A stretch of DNA of 43,543 bases from positions 1 to 43,543 of the forward strand of contig DXFK01000178.1 in assembly GCA_019114495.1 (NCBI GenBank), read 5' to 3'. The DNA is from Candidatus Blautia stercoravium. GTDB lineage: Bacteria > Bacillota > Clostridia > Lachnospirales > Lachnospiraceae. The notes beneath the pieces were generated by a model. The model was not told the origin of the DNA. It made no database searches and worked only from the letters and a program-made list of their open reading frames with translations. Made by a program: the position numbers and the translations under genes. Positions 11,790 through 19,600 of this stretch are shown here, one piece after another; within the stretch, counting starts at the first letter, position 1, and the number at the start of each line of letters is the position of its first letter.

Positions 11790-12398
11790 ATGTCTTATGT
11801 GAAAATAGGTGTTGCCGGGCCGGTGGGTTCCGGCAAAACGGCGTTAATTGAATGTCTGACAAGAAAAATGGCAGGACAGTACAGCATTGGAGTCATTACC
11901 AATGATATTTATACAAAAGAAGATGCAGAATTTCTCTGCAAAAACAGTGTGCTTCCAAGAGAGCGCATTATAGGTGTGGAAACCGGCGGCTGCCCCCACA
12001 CGGCTATTCGGGAAGACGCTTCCATGAACCTGGAAGCAGTAGATGAAATGTTGGAGCGTTTCCCGGACATTGAGCTGCTGTTTATTGAAAGCGGCGGAGA
12101 TAACCTGTCTGCCACCTTCAGTCCGGAGTTAGTAGACGCCACTATCTTCGTCATTGATGTGGCAGAGGGTGACAAGATTCCGAGAAAAGGCGGTCCGGGC
12201 ATTGTCCGCTCCGACCTGCTTGTGATTAACAAGACCGATTTAGCGCCCTATGTAGGGGCCAGTCTGGAAGTCATGGAACGGGATTCCAGAAAAATGCGGA
12301 AAGACAGGCCGTTTCTCTTTACCAACATCCGGGGCGAAGAGGGCACGGATAAGGTTGTGGAATGGATACAGAAAAACGTACTTCTGGAAGGATGTTAA
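11790..12398 (+). CDS. ureG: Urease accessory GTPase UreG
   Basis: [23 protein letters not shown] (P-loop), [45 protein letters not shown]. Confidence 0.98.
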   Translation: MSYVKIGVAGPVGSGKTALIECLTRKMAGQYSIGVITNDIYTKEDAEFLCKNSVLPRERIIGVETGGCPHTAIREDASMNLEAVDEMLERFPDIELLFIESGGDNLSATFSPELVDATIFVIDVAEGDKIPRKGGPGIVRSDLLVINKTDLAPYVGASLEVMERDSRKMRKDRPFLFTNIRGEEGTDKVVEWIQKNVLLEGC

Positions 12399-12400
12399 GT

Positions 12401-13186
12401 ATGGAAAATCAATTCGGAAGAACTTCTCTTTGCAGCCTGAGGGCAGGGGAAAAAGAGGGGAAAACCGTACTGGAGCAAATGTCGTTTACCGCGCCTTTTA
12501 AGATTATGAGCCCCTTTTACGAAGCAGAAGACTTTATGCATGTCATGGTTTTGTCTGCCTCAGCAGGCATTATGGAAGGGGATACCCAGGAATTTGACAT
12601 AGAGGTAAAGGAAGGCGGCAGACTGAGGTTTTCCGCCCAGGCTTATGAAAAAATCCACAAGATGAAGGAGGGCAGCGCTAGGAGAAATGCCCGTATTCGG
12701 GTAGCGCACGGCGGTATCATGGACTACTGTTCCCAGCCGGTGATTCCCTTTGCACACTCTGCCTTTCGCAGCACTTTGGAGGCGGAGCTTGAAGACGAAA
12801 GTTCCCTTTTTCTATATCAGGAGGTGCTGTCCTGCGGACGGGCAGCCAGAGGAGAAAAATTTGAATACCGTTTTTACCATAATCTGGTCAATGTAAGGCG
12901 GCAGGGGAAACTGATTTACAGGGATAACTGTTTCTTTGACCCCAAGACCATGGACTTGCCAGGACTTGGCATGTATGAAGGCTTTTCCCATATGGGCAGC
13001 TTTTTGGTGTTCGGGAAGGAAGATACGGCAGAGAAAGTGGAGAGAATCCGGGAACTTCTGGAGGTAGACAAAAAAACTCAGGGCGGTGTGACGCGGATTT
13101 CAGATACCGATTTGGCAGTCCGGATTCTGGGAAACGGTGCGCAGCATATAGAAGACTTGTTTGCAAAGATACGGGAGCAAATTTAA
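12401..13186 (+). CDS. ureD: Urease accessory protein UreD/UreH
   Basis: Last gene of the urease set; MSPFYEAEDFMHVMVLSASAGIMEGDTQEFDIEVKEGGRLRFSAQAYEKIHKM; start 12401 chosen from GGAAGGA upstream. Confidence 0.9.
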   Translation: MENQFGRTSLCSLRAGEKEGKTVLEQMSFTAPFKIMSPFYEAEDFMHVMVLSASAGIMEGDTQEFDIEVKEGGRLRFSAQAYEKIHKMKEGSARRNARIRVAHGGIMDYCSQPVIPFAHSAFRSTLEAELEDESSLFLYQEVLSCGRAARGEKFEYRFYHNLVNVRRQGKLIYRDNCFFDPKTMDLPGLGMYEGFSHMGSFLVFGKEDTAEKVERIRELLEVDKKTQGGVTRISDTDLAVRILGNGAQHIEDLFAKIREQI

Positions 13187-13213
13187 GCAGAGAAAGACAG
13201 TGACGGAAAAGCA

Positions 13214-13242
13214 TTGACATTTAAAATTCACACTGCTATAAT
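13214..13242 (+). promoter_or_regulatory. Consensus sigma70 promoter: TTGACA - 17 bp - TATAAT with TGn extended -10
   Basis: TTGACA 13214-13219, spacer 13220-13236, TGC-TATAAT with TATAAT at 13237-13242; located between ureD and glnA. Confidence 0.85.
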
Positions 13243-13258
13243 ACCACCCATAAAGGAC

Positions 13259-13301
13259 AAGGGCGTTCTTATTCAGAGCTTTGAATAAGTGCGCCCTTTT
13301 T
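13259..13301 (+). terminator. Intrinsic terminator in the glnA 5' leader
   Basis: AAGGGCG TT CTTATTC-AGAGCTTT-GAATAAG TG CGCCCTTTTT: 5 bp GC stem plus 7 bp upper stem, followed by T5; lies between the 13214 promoter and the glnA ATG. Confidence 0.85.
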
Positions 13302-13319
13302 GTAAAAGGAGCAAAAATT

Positions 13320-14651
13320 ATGGAGAAGTATACCAGAGAAGATATTCTGCAGATGGCAGAAGAGGAGGATGTGGAATTTATCCGTCTCCAGTTCACCGAT
13401 ATGTTTGGAACCATGAAAAATATTGCGGTTCCTTTCAGTAAGCTGGAGAAGGCCATGGACAACCAGTGCGTCATAGATGCATCTTCCATGGAGGGTTTTT
13501 ATCGAAACGAAGAGGAGGACATGTATTTACATCCGGATTTGAATACCTTCTGTATTCTGCCCTGGCGTCCTCAGCAGGGGAAGGTGGCGAGATTTATCTG
13601 TGATATTTATAAGGCAGACGGCACGCCTTACAGAGAAAGCCCCAGATATATTCTGCAGGAAACCGTAAGGAAGGCAAAGGAAAAAGGATATACGTTTATG
13701 GTAAATCCCGAGTGTGAATTTTTCCTGTTTCACACAGATGACAACGGAATGCCCACCACAGTTACCCATGAGCAGGCGGGCTATATGGATTTGAGCCCTG
13801 TGGATTTGGGCGAAAATGCCAGAAGAGATATTGTGCTAACCCTGGAGGAAATGGGATATGATGTGGAATCCTCCCACCATGAGATTGCGCCCGGACAGCA
13901 GGAAATTGAATTTACGATGTCGGATGTGCAGGAAACAGCAGACAAGCTGATGACCTTTAAAGTAGCGGTGCGAACCATTTCCAAACGCCATGGGCTTCAT
14001 GCTACCTTTATGCCAAAGCCTAAAGAAGAGGTCAATGGTTCCGGTATGCACATCAATATGGTTTTGTATAAAGACGGGAAGAATATTTTTGAGGACGAAA
14101 ATGATATTCTGGGACTCAGCCGTGAGGCCTATGCTTTTATTGCAGGAATTCTGGAGCACATTAAGGGCATGACGGCAATTTTCAATCCGCTGGTGAATTC
14201 TTACAAACGTCTGGTGCCGGGGTTTGAGGCGCCTTCGGAGATTACCTGGTCTTCGGGACAGAGAACCGCCCTTATCAAGGTGCCGTCCAGACGGCAGAGG
14301 GAGAAAGAAATCGAACTGAGGAGCCCGGACCCTTCCGCAAACCCATATCTGGTGTTTGCCCTTTGCCTGGCAGCAGGGATTGATGGGATTGAGCGGAATC
14401 TGGAGATACCGGAGGAACTGACAAAAAGTATTCGCAGCATGTCTGAGGAAGAGAAAAACAGTCAGGGAATTGATTCCCTGCCGGAAAATTTAAGCGACGC
14501 TTTATATGAACTGGAAAAAGATGTGTGGCTGAAAGAAATACTTGGAACCGCCTTTTTTGAGCATTATAAGAAAGCAAAGAAAAAGGAGTGGAAAAGCTAC
14601 ATGAAACAGGTTTCCGATTGGGAGCTGGAGCAGTATTTATACCAGATATAA
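13320..14651 (+). CDS. glnA: Glutamine synthetase, type I
   Basis: MEKYTREDILQMAEEEDVEFIRLQFTDMFGTMKNIAVP...NPECEFFLF...GSGMHINMVLY...NPLVNSYKRLVPGFEAPSEITWS...RSPDPSANPYLVFA. Confidence 0.97.
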   Translation: MEKYTREDILQMAEEEDVEFIRLQFTDMFGTMKNIAVPFSKLEKAMDNQCVIDASSMEGFYRNEEEDMYLHPDLNTFCILPWRPQQGKVARFICDIYKADGTPYRESPRYILQETVRKAKEKGYTFMVNPECEFFLFHTDDNGMPTTVTHEQAGYMDLSPVDLGENARRDIVLTLEEMGYDVESSHHEIAPGQQEIEFTMSDVQETADKLMTFKVAVRTISKRHGLHATFMPKPKEEVNGSGMHINMVLYKDGKNIFEDENDILGLSREAYAFIAGILEHIKGMTAIFNPLVNSYKRLVPGFEAPSEITWSSGQRTALIKVPSRRQREKEIELRSPDPSANPYLVFALCLAAGIDGIERNLEIPEELTKSIRSMSEEEKNSQGIDSLPENLSDALYELEKDVWLKEILGTAFFEHYKKAKKKEWKSYMKQVSDWELEQYLYQI

Positions 14652-14680
14652 GCAGAAGGAGAAAAGGCAGGGAGCAGTAT

Positions 14681-15232
14681 ATGAGCATCATCATTGTGGC
14701 ATTACCAAAAATTGAAGATGCAAAGCGGATACGCAGAATCCTCACCGACCACGGATTTGAAAATATTGTATCCTGCAATACCGCTTCCGCAGCTTTGATT
14801 GAGGCAAACAGACATCAGAGGGGACTGGTTATCAGCAGCTACAAACTGCCGGATATGCATTATTCCCAGCTTGCACAGTGTATCCCGGATTATTTTGAAA
14901 TGCTGCTGATAGGCTCGGCCACTACGGTAAGTGCGGCGGGCAGCGGCATTATGGCCATTACCACGCCTGTGAAGATTTACGACCTGGTCAACACAGTGGA
15001 ACTGATGGCAGGTCAGGCAGAGAAAAGATACAAGAAAGCAAAGAAGAAACCCAAGAAACGGTCAGAGCGGGAAGAAAATTATATTAAAAATGCCAAACTG
15101 CTTTTGATGGAGCGGAATCATCTTTCCGAGGAGGAGGCTTTCCGCTATATTCAGAAATGCAGTATGGACAGCGGTACGAATATGGTGGAAACGGCTCAGA
15201 TGGTACTGACGCTGATTTATGACGAATGTTAA
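14681..15232 (+). CDS. ANTAR-domain regulator with a receiver-like N-terminus lacking a canonical phospho-Asp
   Basis: C-terminus [47 protein letters not shown] fits the ANTAR pattern; N-terminus [21 protein letters not shown]...[17 protein letters not shown] has S where a receiver Asp is expected. Confidence 0.88.
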   Translation: MSIIIVALPKIEDAKRIRRILTDHGFENIVSCNTASAALIEANRHQRGLVISSYKLPDMHYSQLAQCIPDYFEMLLIGSATTVSAAGSGIMAITTPVKIYDLVNTVELMAGQAEKRYKKAKKKPKKRSEREENYIKNAKLLLMERNHLSEEEAFRYIQKCSMDSGTNMVETAQMVLTLIYDEC

Positions 15233-15245
15233 AGGAGAATGTGAA

Positions 15246-16460
15246 ATGTTTACGATAAATGAAAATTACCTGAAACTGCCGGGAAGCTATCTGTTTTCCG
15301 ACATTGCAAAGAAAATTGCGGCATATCAGCAGGAAAATCCGGGAAAAGAAATTATTCGGCTGGGAATCGGAGACGTGACACAGCCTTTGGCGCCTGTCAT
15401 TATTCAGGCTCTGCACAGTGCGGTGGAGGAAATGGCTCATGGGGAGACCTTTCACGGCTATGCCCCGGATAAGGGATATGGATTTTTAAGGGAAGCCATT
15501 GCCAAAAATGATTTTCAGGACAGAGGATGCCGGATTGACGCAGATGAAATCTTTGTGTCAGACGGCGCCAAGTGCGATTCCGGAAACATTCAGGAAATCC
15601 TTGCCCTGAACAACAAAATCGCTGTCTGCGACCCTGTGTATCCGGTGTATGTGGACACCAACGTGATGGCAGGGCGCACAGGCAGCTATAATCCAAAGAC
15701 GCAGAACTTTGACGGTATGATTTATATGCCTTGTACTGCCCAAAACGGTTTTGTGCCGGAATTTCCAAAGGAAACGCCGGATGTTATTTATCTCTGTTTT
15801 CCAAACAACCCTACAGGCGCTGCGGTAACAAAAGCACAGCTGCAGGAATGGGTGGACTATGCGAACAGAAACGGAATTCTCATTATTTATGACGCAGCTT
15901 ATGAGGCTTACATTACCCAGGAAGAGGTGCCTCACAGCATTTACGAATGTGAAGGTGCACAGACCTGTGCCATAGAGCTTCGCAGCTTTTCCAAGAATGC
16001 GGGATTTACAGGTGTGCGTCTGGGATACACGGTTGTTCCCAAAGAATTGAAGGCCGGGGAGGTTTCCCTGAATGCTTTGTGGGCAAGACGCCATGGCACA
16101 AAGTACAACGGCGCGCCTTATATTGTACAGAAAGCAGGGGCAGCCGTATATACAGAAGAAGGAAAAGCCCAGGTGAAAGAGCAGGTGGCTTATTACATGC
16201 GGAATGCACATACCATTTACAATGGTTTGAAAAAAGCGGGCTACACCGTATCCGGCGGTGTCAATGCCCCTTATGTATGGCTGAAGACACCGGGGAATAC
16301 CACTTCATGGGACTTTTTCGATCAGCTTTTAAAGACGGTAAATGTGGTAGGCACGCCGGGCAGCGGATTCGGAGCGCATGGAGAGGGATATTTCCGTCTC
16401 AGCGCTTTCGGTACCTACGAAAATACGCTGGAAGCCATTGACAGAATCACGAAAATGTAA
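15246..16460 (+). CDS. dapL: LL-diaminopimelate aminotransferase
   Basis: [99 protein letters not shown]. Confidence 0.95.
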   Translation: MFTINENYLKLPGSYLFSDIAKKIAAYQQENPGKEIIRLGIGDVTQPLAPVIIQALHSAVEEMAHGETFHGYAPDKGYGFLREAIAKNDFQDRGCRIDADEIFVSDGAKCDSGNIQEILALNNKIAVCDPVYPVYVDTNVMAGRTGSYNPKTQNFDGMIYMPCTAQNGFVPEFPKETPDVIYLCFPNNPTGAAVTKAQLQEWVDYANRNGILIIYDAAYEAYITQEEVPHSIYECEGAQTCAIELRSFSKNAGFTGVRLGYTVVPKELKAGEVSLNALWARRHGTKYNGAPYIVQKAGAAVYTEEGKAQVKEQVAYYMRNAHTIYNGLKKAGYTVSGGVNAPYVWLKTPGNTTSWDFFDQLLKTVNVVGTPGSGFGAHGEGYFRLSAFGTYENTLEAIDRITKM

Positions 16461-16531
16461 TCCCCGCTTTTCAGACGGAACGGTTTGTGTTAAGCTACCT
16501 TTATAGTATAGAGAACAATAAGGAGGCAGCT

Positions 16532-17341
16532 ATGGATATTAATCAGTTTCAGGAGAAATTAAAGGATATACAGACCTTAGCCATGCAGAATGGAAAGAAG
16601 GTTCACACAGAGTTGGTGGAGAAGTTTTTTGACGAACCGGGCATGGATAAGGAGAAACTGCAGAAAGTGTACGATTTCCTGGAAGTGCAGGGAATTTATG
16701 TGGAGGGATACAGCATAAGCCGTTCCAAAGAAGCAGGGGCAGATATGGCTCCCGGTCTGACGGGTACGGGGGCAGCTTCTGCTGCATCGGAAGGAGAAGA
16801 CGGTACTGAGCCTGTAGATATCCCAGTGGAAATTCTTGCCCTTACCCCGGAGGAGGAAGCTTTTCTGGAGGAATATCTGGAGGGCTTCGTACTTCCCAGC
16901 CAGGCGGAAAAAGAAGCTGTTCTAAAGGGATCCAAAGCAGGAAGACACTATAAAGCAGAAGAACTGCTGGGCTGTCTGCAGGAGGATTTGATTCAGGCGG
17001 CAAAGGAATTGAACTGCCGGGAAATCTTTTTCGGAGACTTGCTGCAGGAGGGCAACATGGGGCTTCTTATGGCTCTTAAAAGAGCAGAAGAACAGGAAAA
17101 CCTTGCAGAGTGGCTTCTGGAAGAGGCCAGAAGTACCATGCGCCTTTTTGTCGAAGACCAGACACAGCAGAAAAAAGAGGACAATATTCTGGTGGAAAAG
17201 GTGCGGAATCTGGAAGCAAGGGTAAAGGAGCTGACAGAAGACGAAAATGTGAAATACAGTGTGGAAGAACTGGCGGCCTTTCTGGACATGGATCCGGAGG
17301 AAATGGAAGCTGTGATTAAGCTGACCGGAGATGATAAATAA
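16532..17341 (+). CDS. Degenerate sigma70-family-like protein (sigma region 1/2/3-like, no region 4)
   Basis: LQKVYDFLEVQGIYV (region 1.1-like), FGDLLQEGNMGLLMALKRAEEQENLAEWLLEEARSTMRLFVEDQ (region 2-like), YSVEELAAFLDMDPEEMEAVIKL (region 3-like HTH); GGAGG RBS before 16532. Confidence 0.7.
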   Translation: MDINQFQEKLKDIQTLAMQNGKKVHTELVEKFFDEPGMDKEKLQKVYDFLEVQGIYVEGYSISRSKEAGADMAPGLTGTGAASAASEGEDGTEPVDIPVEILALTPEEEAFLEEYLEGFVLPSQAEKEAVLKGSKAGRHYKAEELLGCLQEDLIQAAKELNCREIFFGDLLQEGNMGLLMALKRAEEQENLAEWLLEEARSTMRLFVEDQTQQKKEDNILVEKVRNLEARVKELTEDENVKYSVEELAAFLDMDPEEMEAVIKLTGDDK

Positions 17342-17344
17342 GCG

Positions 17345-17375
17345 GTTTATTCTTTTTTTATAGAATAAACATGTT
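17345..17375 (+). terminator. Possible weak AT-rich terminator after the sigma-like gene
   Basis: GTTTATTC (17345-17352) / GAATAAAC (17363-17370), 8 bp stem, followed by ATGTTTTC; weak U-tract. Confidence 0.4.
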
Positions 17376-17411
17376 TTCTTCATTGCATATTATCTTTGAA
17401 AGACGTATAGT

Positions 17412-17420
17412 TGATATAAT
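17412..17420 (+). promoter_or_regulatory. Extended -10 promoter candidate for ftsH (TGATATAAT)
   Basis: TGn-TATAAT at 17412-17420, about 57 bp upstream of the ftsH ATG; no good -35 at 17 bp. Confidence 0.45.
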
Positions 17421-17476
17421 AAGAATAGCACAGCAGATTTTTGTGTCTGCCATGTGCTGAAACGGAGGAGATAGAA

Positions 17477-19399
17477 ATGGACGTCGAAGAAAAAAAGAAG
17501 CCTCAGCCGCCGAAGAAACCGCTGTTGTTCTGGTATGCGATTATTCTGGTGGCTTTGATGGTCATTAATTTATTTATTACCCCGGCCATAGCGGAGAAAA
17601 GTATTAAACAGGTATCCTATGATAAATTTCTGGAAGATTTGGATGATGGAAAAATCAAAGAAGTAAATCTGGAATCCGATACCATCTATTATTCCCTGGA
17701 GAGTGAAGACAAGAACGGAAAAGAGCAGATTTGCAAGACCGGACGTATCGCGGACGGACAGGAGGTAGAGCGTCTGCAGGAGGCAGGTGTGAAGTTCTCC
17801 TCTGAGATACCGAATAAAGCCAATCCTCTTGTGAGTTTTTTGATTTCCTGGGTACTTCCTTTTGTATTTATCTGGTTTGTAGGCGGCTGGTTTATGAAGC
17901 GGATGATGAAAGGCATAGGCGGCGCCGGAGGTCCGGGCGCCATGACGTTCGGAAAGAGCAATGCCAAGATTTATGTGAAATCCTCTACGGGAATTAAATT
18001 TTCAGATGTAGCGGGAGAGGATGAGGCGAAAGAGCTTCTGACCGAAATCGTGGATTACCTTCACAACCCTGAAAAATATAGAGAAATCGGCGCTTCCATG
18101 CCGAAGGGTGCACTTCTTGTAGGCCCTCCGGGAACAGGTAAAACCCTTTTGGCAAAAGCCGTTGCAGGTGAAGCCAATGTGCCGTTTTTCTCCATTTCGG
18201 GTTCCGAATTTGTGGAGATGTTTGTGGGTATGGGCGCTGCCAAGGTAAGGGATTTGTTTAAGCAGGCTAATGAAAAAGCGCCTTGTATTGTGTTCATTGA
18301 TGAGATTGATACCATTGGTAAAAAGCGTGACGGCAGTGCCATGGGAGGCAATGACGAGAGAGAGCAGACGCTTAACCAGCTTCTGACCGAGATGGATGGT
18401 TTCGACGGTTCTAAGGGCGTTGTCATTCTGGCGGCAACCAACCGTCCGGATTCTCTGGATGCGGCTCTGCTTCGTCCCGGACGTTTTGACCGGAGAATTC
18501 CGGTGGAACTTCCTGACTTAAAGGGTAGAGAAGAAATCCTGAAGGTACATGCAAGGAAAATCAAGATTTCCGATAATGTAAACTTCCACGAAATCGCAAA
18601 GGCAGCTTCAGGCGCTTCCGGTGCAGAACTGGCAAATATTGTAAATGAGGCAGCCCTTCGGGCCGTTCGTGACAGAAGAAAATTCGCCACACAGGCGGAT
18701 ATGGAAGAAAGTATTGAAGTGGTAATTGCCGGTTACCAGAAAAAAAGCCGTGTGCTGTCTGAGAAGGAAAAGCTGATTGTTTCCTATCACGAAGTGGGGC
18801 ATGCTCTGGTAGCTGCTTTGCAGACTAATTCCGCGCCGGTACACAAGATTACCATTATTCCCAGAACGTCAGGCGCCCTTGGTTACACTATGCAGGTGGA
18901 TGAAGGCGAGCATTTCCTGATGTCCAAAGAGGAACTGGAGAATAAAATTGCAACCTTTACAGGCGGAAGGGCGGCAGAAGAGCTTATCTTCCACTCTGTA
19001 ACCACAGGTGCGTCAAATGATATTGAGCAGGCCACTAAGATTGCCAGAGGCATGATTACCCGCTTCGGTATGAGCGATGAATTTGATATGGTCGCTATGG
19101 AGAGCATGTCCAATCAGTATCTGGGAGGCGACAGTTCCCTGGCCTGCTCCTTTGAGACACAGACTTTGATTGACAAGAAAGTTGTGGAACTGGTTAAGAA
19201 ACAGCATGATAAGGCATATAAGATATTGGAAGACAACATTGCAAAACTCCATGAACTGGCGAAATTCCTGTATGAGCATGAAACCATCACCGGAGAAGAA
19301 TTCATGAGGATTCTGGAAACGAAGCCGAGAATCGGCATGAGCGAACCGGAAGAAGCAGGGGATAGTGAAGTTTCTGAAGATGCTGCGGAAGAAGAATAG
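17477..19399 (+). CDS. ftsH: ATP-dependent zinc metalloprotease FtsH
   Basis: Two N-terminal TM segments, Walker A GPPGTGKT, FIDEIDTIGKKR, SRH region ATNRPDSLDAALLRPGRFDR, HEVGH zinc motif. Confidence 0.98.
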   Translation: MDVEEKKKPQPPKKPLLFWYAIILVALMVINLFITPAIAEKSIKQVSYDKFLEDLDDGKIKEVNLESDTIYYSLESEDKNGKEQICKTGRIADGQEVERLQEAGVKFSSEIPNKANPLVSFLISWVLPFVFIWFVGGWFMKRMMKGIGGAGGPGAMTFGKSNAKIYVKSSTGIKFSDVAGEDEAKELLTEIVDYLHNPEKYREIGASMPKGALLVGPPGTGKTLLAKAVAGEANVPFFSISGSEFVEMFVGMGAAKVRDLFKQANEKAPCIVFIDEIDTIGKKRDGSAMGGNDEREQTLNQLLTEMDGFDGSKGVVILAATNRPDSLDAALLRPGRFDRRIPVELPDLKGREEILKVHARKIKISDNVNFHEIAKAASGASGAELANIVNEAALRAVRDRRKFATQADMEESIEVVIAGYQKKSRVLSEKEKLIVSYHEVGHALVAALQTNSAPVHKITIIPRTSGALGYTMQVDEGEHFLMSKEELENKIATFTGGRAAEELIFHSVTTGASNDIEQATKIARGMITRFGMSDEFDMVAMESMSNQYLGGDSSLACSFETQTLIDKKVVELVKKQHDKAYKILEDNIAKLHELAKFLYEHETITGEEFMRILETKPRIGMSEPEEAGDSEVSEDAAEEE

Positions 19400-19424
19400 A
19401 GATAAAGTTGTCAGGTGAAAAGTA

Positions 19425-19465
19425 GGGACTATCGTACGAAAATTCGTGTGATAGTCCCTTTCCTT
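19425..19465 (+). terminator. Intrinsic terminator downstream of ftsH
   Basis: GGGACTATC gtACGAAaaTTCGTgt GATAGTCCC followed by TTTCCTTT. Confidence 0.8.
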
Positions 19466-19533
19466 TAGGCGAATGATTTTGTGTTTGCTCAAAATAGTAA
19501 GAAATTTTACATCAAAATGAGAAAAAACACCTA

Positions 19534-19562
19534 TTGAGCCCTCACTTGCAAAATGCTAAAAT
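19534..19562 (+). promoter_or_regulatory. Promoter candidate for the GH31 gene (TTGAGC-17-TGC-TAAAAT)
   Basis: TTGAGC 19534-19539, 17 bp spacer, TAAAAT 19557-19562 with TGn extension. Confidence 0.6.
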
Positions 19563-19600
19563 GACCTTATCATCAATGGTTTATGTAAAGGAGAAGGACA

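Noticed and set aside
15558-16211. 217-aa minus-strand ORF opposite dapL
   Set aside because: Antisense shadow ORF; no domain features.
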